DNA of 34,558 nt from Candidatus Saccharimonadales bacterium. GTDB lineage: Bacteria; Patescibacteriota; Saccharimonadia; Saccharimonadales; Saccharimonadaceae. Shown here one piece after another: positions 15,185 to 23,168 of this stretch (position 1 is the first letter of the stretch; each line of letters opens with the position of its first letter). The stretch lies in contig JASLCP010000073.1 of NCBI GenBank assembly GCA_030151825.1, forward strand, positions 1 through 34,558, given 5' to 3'. Made by a program: the position numbers and the translations under genes. The notes below the pieces were generated by a model, which was given only the letters and a program-made list of their open reading frames with translations, was not told the DNA's origin and did no database searches.

Positions 15185-16176
15185 TGCCAGATAACGATAC
15201 GGTGCACGAAAACGACGAAGTTGTAGTAGCAAATACATCACCACTGTCTGATATTGACGAACCGGCAATCGACGAGCTGATTGACGAAGAAGAGGCTGAC
15301 GAGGATACACTGAATAGTGGTCAGTATTTTGATGATGTCAGCGACGACAGTGTGCGATTGTACCTACGTGAAATTGGTAAAATCCCACTACTGAATGCCG
15401 AAGAAGAATTGGCACTAGCACAAAAAGTAGTAGCTGGTGACAAAAAAGCCAAAGATAAAATGGCCGAGGCGAACATGCGCTTGGTGGTATCGATTGCCAA
15501 GCGATATAGTGGTCGCGGACTGGACTTTTTGGACTTGATTCAAGAAGGAAATACCGGACTTTTGCGTGCGGTTGAAAAGTTTGATCCGGACAAAGGCTTT
15601 AAGTTTAGTACCTATGCGACATGGTGGATTCGTCAGGCGATTACCCGTGCGATTGCCGACCAGGCGCGCACGATTCGTATTCCAGTGCACATGGTCGAAA
15701 CGATCAACAAATTACTTCGTACGCAGCGCCGCATGACGCAAGAATTGAACCGCGAACCAACCATCGAAGAGCTGGCCAAAGAGCTGGAGATGGAGCCAGA
15801 AAAAGTAGAGTATGTCATCAAGATCAAGCAAGATATTACATCGCTTGACGCTGGCGTTGGCCGCGACGGCGAGGGTGACGACGAATCGGTACTGGGTGAC
15901 TTTATCGAGGACGAAGACAGTGCGACGCCAGAAGAATCGGCAACGAACCAGCTACTGAAAGAACAGGTGCAGTCGGTTCTTTCGACACTTTCTGATCGCG
16001 AGCAAAAGATTATCAAAATGCGCTTTGGACTGGAGAACGGCAAGAGTCATACGCTGGAGGAAGTCGGGCAGGAATTTGCGGTGACACGTGAGCGTATTCG
16101 CCAGATTGAGGCAAAGGCCTTGGCAAAACTACGCAAGCATAAGGATGCCAAGAAACTGCACGAATATTTGGGTTAG
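15184..16176 (+). CDS. rpoD: Primary RNA polymerase sigma factor
   Basis: Vegetative sigma-70. It has an acidic N-terminus (to residue ~55) and region 1.2 (SVRLYLREIGKIPLL). Region 2 (EANMRLVVSIAKRYSGRGLD, then FSTYATWWIRQAI) provides -10 recognition and melting. Region 3 (HMVETINKL onward) and region 4 (VTRERIRQIEAKAL, the -35-binding helix-turn-helix) follow. At 330 aa it lacks the long non-conserved region of E. coli RpoD. SD GAGGAG (15171-15176) precedes the start by 7 nt, and the start overlaps the dnaG stop as TAATG. This recalls the rpsU-dnaG-rpoD operon of other bacteria, without rpsU. A 13-bp terminator follows. Confidence 0.97.
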   Translation: MPDNDTVHENDEVVVANTSPLSDIDEPAIDELIDEEEADEDTLNSGQYFDDVSDDSVRLYLREIGKIPLLNAEEELALAQKVVAGDKKAKDKMAEANMRLVVSIAKRYSGRGLDFLDLIQEGNTGLLRAVEKFDPDKGFKFSTYATWWIRQAITRAIADQARTIRIPVHMVETINKLLRTQRRMTQELNREPTIEELAKELEMEPEKVEYVIKIKQDITSLDAGVGRDGEGDDESVLGDFIEDEDSATPEESATNQLLKEQVQSVLSTLSDREQKIIKMRFGLENGKSHTLEEVGQEFAVTRERIRQIEAKALAKLRKHKDAKKLHEYLG

Positions 16177-16191
16177 TAGAGAGTGATTTCT

Positions 16192-16226
16192 AAAATATGA
16201 GACCTTTTTGGTCTCATATTTTATTT
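16192..16226. terminator. Bidirectional terminator between rpoD and the P-loop kinase
   Basis: Stem AAAATATGAGACC / GGTCTCATATTTT with a TTTTT loop and a downstream TATTTT tract. The A/T-rich stem ends give a U-run on both strands, fitting the convergent genes. Confidence 0.85.
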
Positions 16227-16245
16227 TGGTCATCAGGGTGAGTGA

Positions 16246-16824
16246 TTAATGATCGTAAAACTTGATATGCTCTAATTCTTCGTCAAGCTGTTCATACAAA
16301 TGATCGAGGTCTTTGTTGTTAATGATCGTGTGATCAGCGATGGCAATCGGACCGCCTTTTTCGAGGTTTTCGATTTCTGCCCAGTCACGCGCCCCGGCCT
16401 CGGCGGCAGTCAGTGGACGAACAGGGCGTTGGGCCAGGCGACGATGGCGCAAATGACGTGGTGCCACGATAGCGACAACGGTCAATTCGCCAGAAAATTC
16501 GCGTTTGAGAATTTTGTACTCGGTCCAGCTATAGAGACCGTCGGCAATAATACGACGTTGGCCAGCAGCAATCAATTCGTCAATTTGTTTGACGATACGA
16601 TTGACGATGACGTCGTTACCTTCGTCGGCGCGCAGTTTTTCGCGCATAAACTTTTCGTTAGCAGGGGTAACATCGAGCCCGGCGTCTTTGAGTGCCTGTA
16701 ATACGACACCGCCGAAGTAGACTTTTGGATAGCCTTTGGCGGTGAGATAATCGACTGCCGAGCTTTTTCCTACCCCGGGCAGCCCAACAAAAGCAATCAC
16801 TTTAACATTGTTGTGTCGACTCAT
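16246..16824 (-). CDS. P-loop kinase, dephospho-CoA kinase-like (UPF0200 type)
   Basis: A 192-aa nucleotide kinase. The Walker A motif is GLPGVGKSS at the N-terminus (VKVIAFVGLPGVGKSSAVDY). It continues with a YFGGVV segment, IIADGLYSWTEY (Walker B-like DG), a lid-like RHLRHRRLAQRP segment and DHTIINN. The order resembles the UPF0200 family known mainly from archaea, and more distantly dephospho-CoA kinase and adenylate kinase. Its substrate is unknown. Minus-strand TATAAT lies 8 nt before the start. uppS lies 42 bp upstream on the same strand. Confidence 0.82.
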   Translation of the reverse strand: MSRHNNVKVIAFVGLPGVGKSSAVDYLTAKGYPKVYFGGVVLQALKDAGLDVTPANEKFMREKLRADEGNDVIVNRIVKQIDELIAAGQRRIIADGLYSWTEYKILKREFSGELTVVAIVAPRHLRHRRLAQRPVRPLTAAEAGARDWAEIENLEKGGPIAIADHTIINNKDLDHLYEQLDEELEHIKFYDH

Positions 16825-16832
16825 TTATAGCT

Positions 16833-16838
16833 ATTATA
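16833..16838 (-). promoter_or_regulatory. -10 box of the P-loop kinase (leaderless)
   Basis: TATAAT on the minus strand ends 8 nt before the ATG at 16824. Confidence 0.55.
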
Positions 16839-16866
16839 TCAGACTGTGTGGCTGCTGGGCGGTGTA

Positions 16867-17571
16867 TTATTTACCGTGTCGACGCTCACGCTGCCGAAAC
16901 TCATCGATAATGCCAGTAAGGTGGTCGCCAGTAAATTCTGGCCACAATAATTCGGGGAACGAAAATTGCGTTTCGTCAGCGAGGAGACTCATAAAGCCAG
17001 CACTATTATGCGGGTCGAGCCAGGCGCCGGTGCGTACAATCAAGTCGAGTTCGGGTAAATGACCGGTCCACGAATGAGCCCGTAATAGTTGATCGATCGG
17101 TGTAACCTTGTCAGGGTGCGCAAGCAATGATTCGACTGCGGCAGTGCGTTCGCGGTTGCCACTGTAATCAATGAGCAGGGTGAGCTCGCGGGTATGATGA
17201 TGAGCAGTTTTGGCGATAGCCTGTTCGAACGCGTCGACGGTTTTTGGTGATAAACTATCGCGCCACTCACCGATGACGGTAATGCGTACATCGTATTGTT
17301 CGATAACAGGATGGTCAGCAAAACGGTGGATATTGTCGTGAAAGACGCGGTTGATGTTGGTAAAAAAGTCAGATGATCGATCGGCTAAGTTGGCATGAGA
17401 ACTTCCCCAGAGGGAGAGGTGGGTCACGCCGTTATCGAACGCCGATTGAGTAATCTCGAGCAGCCCTTCGATACCAATATCATACAGTTGTTTGTAGCCC
17501 TTCAAACCTTCACGACGGGCCCATCGGCGATTGCCGTCGGGGATAATAGCGAGGTGGAATGTATCAGGCAT
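16867..17571 (-). CDS. uppS: Isoprenyl transferase (undecaprenyl diphosphate synthase family)
   Basis: A cis-prenyltransferase that makes the C55 lipid carrier for peptidoglycan and glycans. The diagnostic P-loop is IIPDGNRRWARREG just after the start. The Arg-rich C-terminal part (LDLIVRTGAWL, then FPELLWPEFT) matches the family's RTxGxxRLSxFLLWQ region. The segment corresponding to the conserved SxxNWxR reads SSHANLADR, with the Trp missing. The frame extends to 17640, but ATG 17571 gives the family N-terminus and sits 9 nt after a minus-strand TATAAT, so it is chosen. It is 234 aa. Confidence 0.92.
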   Translation of the reverse strand: MPDTFHLAIIPDGNRRWARREGLKGYKQLYDIGIEGLLEITQSAFDNGVTHLSLWGSSHANLADRSSDFFTNINRVFHDNIHRFADHPVIEQYDVRITVIGEWRDSLSPKTVDAFEQAIAKTAHHHTRELTLLIDYSGNRERTAAVESLLAHPDKVTPIDQLLRAHSWTGHLPELDLIVRTGAWLDPHNSAGFMSLLADETQFSFPELLWPEFTGDHLTGIIDEFRQRERRHGK

Positions 17572-17580
17572 TGTCTTCTT

Positions 17581-17586
17581 ATTATA
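17581..17586 (-). promoter_or_regulatory. -10 box of uppS (leaderless)
   Basis: TATAAT on the minus strand ends 9 nt before the ATG at 17571. Confidence 0.55.
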
Positions 17587-17613
17587 CGCCTGTTTCTGAC
17601 CCCTGTCGAATAC

Positions 17614-17643
17614 TTGCGAAAGTCGTAGTATATCTGTCATACT
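17614..17643 (+). promoter_or_regulatory. Probable promoter TTGCGA-18-CATACT
   Basis: TTGCGA (17614-17619) and CATACT (17638-17643) lie 18 bp apart. The leader to the ATG at 17671 contains the SD GGAGGTG (17659-17665). Confidence 0.5.
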
Positions 17644-17670
17644 AGAAGGTAGTGTAACGGAGGTGCCATT

Positions 17671-18072
17671 ATGCGTGAAAACGTCGTGTCATTTGAAATG
17701 ATTATGCCGAGCCAGGGCGGCAGCGAACGCGATGAGCAGCTTGAGCATCTACGCGATTCGTTTGATCGGTTGGCGTCAGTACTCGAAAGCATTAGTTGGA
17801 ATGAAGGTGAGATTCAGTCTATGATAACGGCAATCCATGACGGTATTACAGACGACGCTGGTGAGTTGGCTGAGCGTTTGGCGCGCAATTTTCCGTTGAT
17901 TGAGGCCCGAGAATCTGATCAGCAACTGTGGCAAGAGTGGTCCTCGGGAATGTCTATTGTGGCTATTGAAGAAACATATAATGATCCCGCGCGGCATGCA
18001 GCCACCCAACTTCGTATGAGACTTGCCAATATTGCCACCAAACTTGGCCTTCAGACGTCGCAGTATCAATAA
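17671..18072 (+). CDS. Small soluble helical protein, unknown
   Basis: A 133-aa protein that I do not recognise. It is mostly helical and acidic, with no signal peptide or membrane helix. Residues 20-50 (DEQLEHLRDSFDRLASVLES) look amphipathic. The start has a strong SD (GGAGGTG, 5-nt spacer). The gene is followed after 18 bp by polA, whose own -10 box overlaps the gap, so the two may be transcribed both jointly and separately. Confidence 0.72.
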   Translation: MRENVVSFEMIMPSQGGSERDEQLEHLRDSFDRLASVLESISWNEGEIQSMITAIHDGITDDAGELAERLARNFPLIEARESDQQLWQEWSSGMSIVAIEETYNDPARHAATQLRMRLANIATKLGLQTSQYQ

Positions 18073-18078
18073 TACTGG

Positions 18079-18084
18079 TACAAT
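18079..18084 (+). promoter_or_regulatory. -10 box of polA (leaderless)
   Basis: GG-TACAAT-AG ends 6 nt before the ATG at 18091. Confidence 0.6.
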
Positions 18085-18090
18085 AGAGAT

Positions 18091-20619
18091 ATGAAGAAAT
18101 TGGCAGTCATCGACGGAAAATCAGTCTTTTATCGCGGCTATTATGCGATGCCGAATTTGAGTCTGAAGGACGGCACGCCAATTGGTGGTGTCTTTGGCTT
18201 TGCGAGCATTGCGATTGAAATTATCAAGCAACTCGATCCAGACTATATTGCGGTAGCGTGGGATATCAAAGGGACAAGTACATCGAAACGCCTTGAGATT
18301 TATCCGGACTATAAAGCTGGCCGTACCAAGCCTCCCGAGGATTTTTATGCACAGCTGCCAGCGTTACGTGAAGTACTCGATGCCTTTAACTGGCCGCTGT
18401 ATGAAATTGATGCGTATGAGGCCGATGATATTATTGGCACATTTGCGCGCGCGGCGGGTGAGCAAGAAATTGAAACCTGTATTGTGTCGGGTGATTATGA
18501 TATGCTGCAGTTGATTGCGCCGCTGACGTCGGTCTATATCACCAAAAAAGGCGGCATGGATTTGACCAAGTATGACGCGGCCGCCTTTACCGAAAAATAT
18601 GGGGTGCGGGTTGATCAGTTTGTTGACTACAAAGCACTGGTAGGTGATACCAGCGACAATATTCCGGGCGTGCGCAAAATTGGACCAAAAACCGCGGCGA
18701 CGCTGCTGACCAAATACGATACGATTGATGGGATTTACGAGCATATTGATGAATTGAAGGGCGCGCAAAAACAGAATCTGATTGACGACAAAGACAATGC
18801 CTATATGAGCCAGCAGCTGGCACAAATTTACACCGACGCACCGGTAACGTTGGATTGGGATGAGGCTGATATCAATCGTACTGACCTGACAAAAGTTGCT
18901 GCTATTTTGCAGAAATTTGAATTTAGTTCGCTGGTCAAGCGATTGCCAAAACACATGCAGCAGGCCGAGCAACACTCGCTGTTTTTTGAACCCGCACATG
19001 TCGTGGCGGTGACCGAAATTGCCTGGCCGGATCAACTGACAATTGATGGGCCGGTCGTGCTGCATGTTGCCGATGACGAGGTGTGGCTGTCGACCAATCG
19101 CCAGACCGTTACGCATGCACCAATTGCACAGATTGATAGTAGTGTGTGGCACGCACTGGCAATGGCGACGGTGATTAGCTATGACATCAAGGCGCTGTAT
19201 CACCAGCTGGCGGCGCACAAGATAATGGTGTGTTTTGACACAGTGCACGATATCCGTCAGGCAGCGTTTTTGATTGATCCGCTGCGCCGTGACCGCAGCC
19301 TCGAAGCATTAGTGGGTGGCGAAATGAATACAACGACAGATTACGTCAGTGGACTATGGCAAGTCTATGACTGGCAGGTCGAAGCCTTTTCGCATACACC
19401 AAAACTCAGCGAAATTGCGCATACTTTTGATTTTCCGTTGACCTATACGTTGTTTGCCATCGAATCTCGTGGCATCAAAATTGACACGGCATTTTTGGCG
19501 ACCATGAGTGAAAAACTCGACACTGAATACAAAGCGCTTGAACAAGAAATGTACACGATGGTGGGCTATGAATTTAACATCGGCAGTCCGGCACAACTGA
19601 GCGAGGTGTTGTTTACCAAATTACAATTGCCAACTGCCGGAATCAAAAAGGGTAAAACGGGCTACTCGACCGGACAAAAAGAGCTGGACAAATTACGTGG
19701 TCACCACCCGATTATTGAACTGATTGAACGTACTCGCGAACTGGCAAAACTCAAAAATACCTATGTCGATACCTTGCCTGAACAAGTCGACGAGCAGTCA
19801 CGTGTGCACACAACCTTTAATCAAGATGTGGCGGCAACCGGACGGCTGAGTAGTACGGGGCCGAACCTGCAAAATATTCCCGTACGAAGTGAGATGGGGC
19901 GGCGGATTCGCGAGGCGTTTGTACCCGAAAAGGGTAAGGTGTTTGTCAGCGCTGATTATAGTCAGTTTGAGTTGCGGTTGGCGGCAGTGCTGGCGGGCGA
20001 TAAAGAGTTGATTAACGACTTTAACGGCAATGTTGACATTCACACTAAAACCGCTGCTGAAGTCTATGGCATTCCGATGGATGATGTCACCAAAAACCAA
20101 CGCCGTGATGCCAAGGTCATTAACTTTGGCGTGCTGTATGGCATGAGCCCGCATGGTCTGGCAGCGGCGACCGGCATGGGCTTTATTGAAGCCAAGAAAT
20201 TCATTGATCATTATTTTGAGATTAGAAAACCAATCCGCGCCTTTATCGACAAGACACTCGCGCAGGCCGAAACAGAAGGTTATGTCGAAACCTATTTTGG
20301 TCGTCGCCGTCCAACACCTGATGTCAAAAGTAGTAACTTTATGGTGCGCGAAGGTGCCAAACGTGCGGCTGCTAATATGCCGATTCAGGGGACCGAGGCT
20401 GATTTGATGAAACTGGCAATGCTGGCGGTGGATGAAAAACTGGGTGAGTTGGGTGAGCAAGTGCTGCAAATCCACGACTCGATTTTGGTGGAGTGTCCCA
20501 AAGAAAATGCCGAAAAAGTTGCCGATATCTTGCAAACAACCATGGAATCAATCGCGCCGTCGCTGCCAATTGCCCTGAGCGTTGACGTGAGTATTGGCAA
20601 AAACTGGGGCGAACTATAG
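18091..20619 (+). CDS. polA: DNA polymerase I, with degenerate proofreading domain
   Basis: Removes RNA primers and fills gaps in repair and replication. Residues 1-290 are the 5' nuclease (YPDYKAGRTKPPEDF, EADDIIGT, VSGDYDMLQL, GDTSDNIPG). Residues ~300-450 keep the fold of the 3'-5' exonuclease, but the DxE catalytic motif is absent, so proofreading is probably lost. Residues ~455-842 are the polymerase: motif A VSADYSQFELR, O-helix RRDAKVINFGVLYG, and motif C QIHDSILVE. In motif C the usual HDE reads HDS, which keeps the key Asp but loses the neighbouring Glu. It is 842 aa. The start is leaderless. The HAD gene follows with a one-base overlap. Confidence 0.96.
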   Translation: MKKLAVIDGKSVFYRGYYAMPNLSLKDGTPIGGVFGFASIAIEIIKQLDPDYIAVAWDIKGTSTSKRLEIYPDYKAGRTKPPEDFYAQLPALREVLDAFNWPLYEIDAYEADDIIGTFARAAGEQEIETCIVSGDYDMLQLIAPLTSVYITKKGGMDLTKYDAAAFTEKYGVRVDQFVDYKALVGDTSDNIPGVRKIGPKTAATLLTKYDTIDGIYEHIDELKGAQKQNLIDDKDNAYMSQQLAQIYTDAPVTLDWDEADINRTDLTKVAAILQKFEFSSLVKRLPKHMQQAEQHSLFFEPAHVVAVTEIAWPDQLTIDGPVVLHVADDEVWLSTNRQTVTHAPIAQIDSSVWHALAMATVISYDIKALYHQLAAHKIMVCFDTVHDIRQAAFLIDPLRRDRSLEALVGGEMNTTTDYVSGLWQVYDWQVEAFSHTPKLSEIAHTFDFPLTYTLFAIESRGIKIDTAFLATMSEKLDTEYKALEQEMYTMVGYEFNIGSPAQLSEVLFTKLQLPTAGIKKGKTGYSTGQKELDKLRGHHPIIELIERTRELAKLKNTYVDTLPEQVDEQSRVHTTFNQDVAATGRLSSTGPNLQNIPVRSEMGRRIREAFVPEKGKVFVSADYSQFELRLAAVLAGDKELINDFNGNVDIHTKTAAEVYGIPMDDVTKNQRRDAKVINFGVLYGMSPHGLAAATGMGFIEAKKFIDHYFEIRKPIRAFIDKTLAQAETEGYVETYFGRRRPTPDVKSSNFMVREGAKRAAANMPIQGTEADLMKLAMLAVDEKLGELGEQVLQIHDSILVECPKENAEKVADILQTTMESIAPSLPIALSVDVSIGKNWGEL

Positions 20620-21197
20620 TGGCGCTTAAAGCGGTTATTTTTGATTGTTTTGGTGTGCTGACGACCGATGGCTGGAAACAAATTCGCACTGATATTATCA
20701 AGACGGATGAAGATCGGGAGATGGCGCGCTATTTAGACCGAGCGGTCAACACCGGCAATATGCATTATGATGACTTCGTCGTGCAGGTAGCGACACTCGC
20801 GGACTTGTCGATCGAACAAGCCCGGACGCAGCTCAATAGCCACGCAGCCAATATTCGACTGTTTGAGTATATTCGTGACCAGCTAAAGCCGCACTACAAA
20901 ATTGGCATGCTTAGTAACGCTGCTGATGATTGGCTGGGTAATATGTTCGAGCCATGGCAGGTTAAATTATTCGATGAGATCGTGCTATCGTATGCGGTTG
21001 GTACAGTCAAACCGCAGCCGGATATTTATGATTTGATGGCGATAAAACTAGGGGTGTCATCAGAGGAATGCCTGTTTATTGATGACATTGAACGGTATGT
21101 AACGGCAGCGGTTGAGGTGGGTATGACTGGGATTTTGTTTACCGATACTGATCAGACGATTACGGCGATTGAATCAGCTCTCCATCCGGTGTCATAA
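20619..21197 (+). CDS. HAD-superfamily hydrolase
   Basis: A 192-aa haloacid dehalogenase-like protein. Motif I is FDCFGVL, with the nucleophile Asp but without the second Asp of DxD, as in the YihX/FDxGGV subgroup. Motif II is near MLSNAADDW. The Lys of motif III is in VGTVKPQPDIY. Motif IV is LFIDDIERYV. It is a probable phosphatase or other hydrolase of small molecules. The GTG start shares its G with the polA stop (TAGTG), so translation is coupled. A new consensus promoter starts right after its stop. Confidence 0.88.
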   Translation: MALKAVIFDCFGVLTTDGWKQIRTDIIKTDEDREMARYLDRAVNTGNMHYDDFVVQVATLADLSIEQARTQLNSHAANIRLFEYIRDQLKPHYKIGMLSNAADDWLGNMFEPWQVKLFDEIVLSYAVGTVKPQPDIYDLMAIKLGVSSEECLFIDDIERYVTAAVEVGMTGILFTDTDQTITAIESALHPVS

Positions 21198-21200
21198 ATA

Positions 21201-21229
21201 TTGACATTTCATACTATTTGTGGTAAAAT
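21201..21229 (+). promoter_or_regulatory. Consensus promoter TTGACA-17-TAAAAT (leaderless)
   Basis: TTGACA (21201-21206) and TAAAAT (21224-21229) lie 17 bp apart. The box ends 6 nt before the ATG at 21236. Confidence 0.85.
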
Positions 21230-21235
21230 GAAAGT

Positions 21236-21829
21236 ATGAATAGCAGTGGAGCACAGCGGATTATTCCCATCATTTTGGTTTTGATTGTCACCGTCGTCGC
21301 GGTTGCGGCACTTATTTCGGTTGGCCGATCGATTTTTGGTGGTCCAGCCGAGCAAGTAGTTAATACGGGCAAGGAATCACTTCTTGATACCTCGATTGAT
21401 CGAAGTGTTCGGATGACTGTGCGCGGACCGATTGTTGGTGATGATATTTTTCATAGCTATACGGTGACAGTCACGCCAACGACGCGTAACCTGACGACGT
21501 ATCAAGGATATTTGCAAACGCAGCTTGAAGTGAGCGATTTGGCGAATAATTCAAAGGGTTATGAGCAATTCGTCCACGCACTTGATCGTGCCAAGATGAT
21601 GGATGCATCAGAGCTTGAAGGTGATGCCAACGATACTCGCGGTATTTGTGCTCAAGGTACGCTTTACCAATATGATGTCATGCAGAGTACGCACGTTGTC
21701 AAATCACTCTGGACGACGAGCTGTAGCAAGAGTAGGGGTTCGCTGGGAACAAATAATCAGACATTGCTACGTCTATTCCGAAAACAAATTCCAGACGCAC
21801 CTAAGTTGACCGGTAAAATCGCGCTATAG
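21236..21829 (+). CDS. N-terminally anchored extracytoplasmic protein, unknown
   Basis: A 197-aa protein that I do not recognise. One N-terminal transmembrane helix (IIPIILVLIVTVVAVAALIS, residues ~9-28) is followed by a ~165-residue outside domain, beta-rich in its first half (VRMTVRGPIV, YTVTVTPTT), with two Cys (ICAQG and TSCSK) that may pair. Its own consensus promoter places it as a separate unit just before the four-gene surface operon, so a related envelope role is possible. Confidence 0.78.
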   Translation: MNSSGAQRIIPIILVLIVTVVAVAALISVGRSIFGGPAEQVVNTGKESLLDTSIDRSVRMTVRGPIVGDDIFHSYTVTVTPTTRNLTTYQGYLQTQLEVSDLANNSKGYEQFVHALDRAKMMDASELEGDANDTRGICAQGTLYQYDVMQSTHVVKSLWTTSCSKSRGSLGTNNQTLLRLFRKQIPDAPKLTGKIAL

Positions 21830-21851
21830 ACCGCTTGACGCACTGTTTTTC

Positions 21852-21881
21852 TTGACGCTGGAGTAATCGTTATGGTAATCT
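21852..21881 (+). promoter_or_regulatory. Weak candidate promoter for the surface operon
   Basis: TTGACG (21852-21857) and TAATCT (21876-21881) lie 18 bp apart. An alternative -10 is TATACG (21903-21908). Neither is a good match. AAGG (21930-21933) lies close to the two adjacent ATGs at 21935 and 21938. Confidence 0.35.
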
Positions 21882-21934
21882 TAAGCGTAAGTAATGTAGA
21901 GGTATACGAAACAGGGGAAATGGTAGTTTAAGGT

Positions 21935-22519
21935 ATGATGCAAACACACAAACAATTCGCAACTATTATTGGCGTAGCAAGCATTGCAGCGCTTATCGTC
22001 GCGCCGGTCATTACGTCGGCTGCAACAACAACGATTAATGCAACAATTGATTCGTCAATTACGGTGAGCAGCACTGGTACAGTTGCAATTGCCTTGACGC
22101 CAACCGCAGGAGGTTCTGTCAGTAGTGCCAGTGATAGCGTCAAAGTGAGTACAAACAGCACCGCTGGGTACAGCTTGACGCTCCAGGATGGTGATGCGAC
22201 AACCGCACTGACTAGTGGTGCTAATACGATTGCTGCGCACAGCGGTACGTTTGCATCACCAACCGCACTGACGGGTAACAGCTGGGGGTATGCTGTTGCT
22301 GGTGGTTCGTTTGATGCCAGCTATACGGCCGAGGGAAGTAATGCCTCGAGTACGTCAAAGTGGGCAGGTATTACATCAGCTCCGCAAGAGCTAAAGAATA
22401 CCAGCAGTACTGCGGTAGATGATGAAACGGTCGTCTGGTATGGTGTTCGTGCAACATCGGCACAGCCAAACGGTACGTATACCGATTCGGTCACCTACAC
22501 CGCGACGGCAAAATCGTAG
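21935..22519 (+). CDS. Secreted beta-rich surface protein 1 (WxL-like without the WxL motif)
   Basis: A 194-aa protein with a signal peptide (core VASIAALIVAPVI, cleavage near TSA-AT). The mature part is Ser/Thr/Ala-rich with no Cys. It contains SITVSSTGTVAIALTPTAGG, VSSASDSV, AGYSLTL, NTIAAH and WYGVRA, and it ends NGTYTDSVTYTATAKS. It is a paralog of the next gene. The C-terminal NGTYTDxVTYTAT pattern and the partner DUF916-like gene recall WxL-domain proteins of Firmicutes, but no Trp-x-Leu motif and no LPXTG are present. A pilin- or S-layer-like role is the alternative. ATG 21935 or 21938 could be the start. Confidence 0.8.
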   Translation: MMQTHKQFATIIGVASIAALIVAPVITSAATTTINATIDSSITVSSTGTVAIALTPTAGGSVSSASDSVKVSTNSTAGYSLTLQDGDATTALTSGANTIAAHSGTFASPTALTGNSWGYAVAGGSFDASYTAEGSNASSTSKWAGITSAPQELKNTSSTAVDDETVVWYGVRATSAQPNGTYTDSVTYTATAKS

Positions 22520-22542
22520 CATTTAGAGAGAAAGGGGAGAGT

Positions 22543-23160
22543 GTGGACAACGTACAGCGAAAAAAACAACTATCTATCGCAGGAGGATTTCTTGCGGCAC
22601 TTCTCGTTCTTATCAGCCCTGTTATTAGCTCTGTTGCTGCTGTAACAACTAACACCACCATCAACGCGACTATCGGGTCGGTCATCAGCGTTAGCTCTGG
22701 CCCGTCGGTAGCTATTTCGTTGACACCAACTGCTGGCGGCGTTGTCAGTAGCGCTAGCGACAGTGTTGCGGTCAGTACAAACAACTCAACCGGCTATACA
22801 CTAACGCTTGCAAATGCCGATACTACGACAAGCCTCACAAGTGCGGGTAATACGATTGCTGCACATAACGGTAGCTTGGCATTGCCGACAGCGCTTGCCG
22901 CAAATACCTGGGGCTACCGTGTCGTGGGTGCCGGTGGCTTTGGCGGTACGGCATACACTGGCGAATCAAATGTCAGCGGCAGTACGTCGACATGGGCAGG
23001 CGTACCAGCTAACGGTGCTGCCGATACTATCAAATCAACAGCGACTATTGCTGCAACTCCTGATACCACGACGGTTTGGTACGGCGTTCGCGCAAATAGC
23101 TCGCAGCCAAATGGCACTTATTCGGACATCGTAACCTATACGGCAACTGCCAATAGTTAG
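22543..23160 (+). CDS. Secreted beta-rich surface protein 2 (paralog of protein 1)
   Basis: A 205-aa secreted paralog of the preceding protein. The signal peptide (GGFLAALLVLISPVISSVAA) is followed by NATIGSVISVSSGPSVAISL, LTPTAGGVVSSASDSV, TGYTLTL, NTIAAH, WYGVRANSSQPNGTY and the end VTYTATANS. The match to protein 1 runs over the whole mature length, so this is a tandem duplication that has since diverged. The start is GTG with SD AAAGGGGAG, 24 bp after the previous stop. Co-transcription with the neighbours on both sides is very likely. Confidence 0.82.
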   Translation: MDNVQRKKQLSIAGGFLAALLVLISPVISSVAAVTTNTTINATIGSVISVSSGPSVAISLTPTAGGVVSSASDSVAVSTNNSTGYTLTLANADTTTSLTSAGNTIAAHNGSLALPTALAANTWGYRVVGAGGFGGTAYTGESNVSGSTSTWAGVPANGAADTIKSTATIAATPDTTTVWYGVRANSSQPNGTYSDIVTYTATANS

Positions 23161-23168
23161 ACACAAGT

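Noticed and set aside
18364..19248. 294-codon minus-strand frame inside polA
   Set aside because: It is a shadow of polA, whose motifs are intact over this stretch. The frame has no SD or promoter and is His/Gln/Cys-rich.
19798..20535. 245-codon minus-strand frame inside polA
   Set aside because: It is a shadow of the polymerase domain. No start signals were seen.
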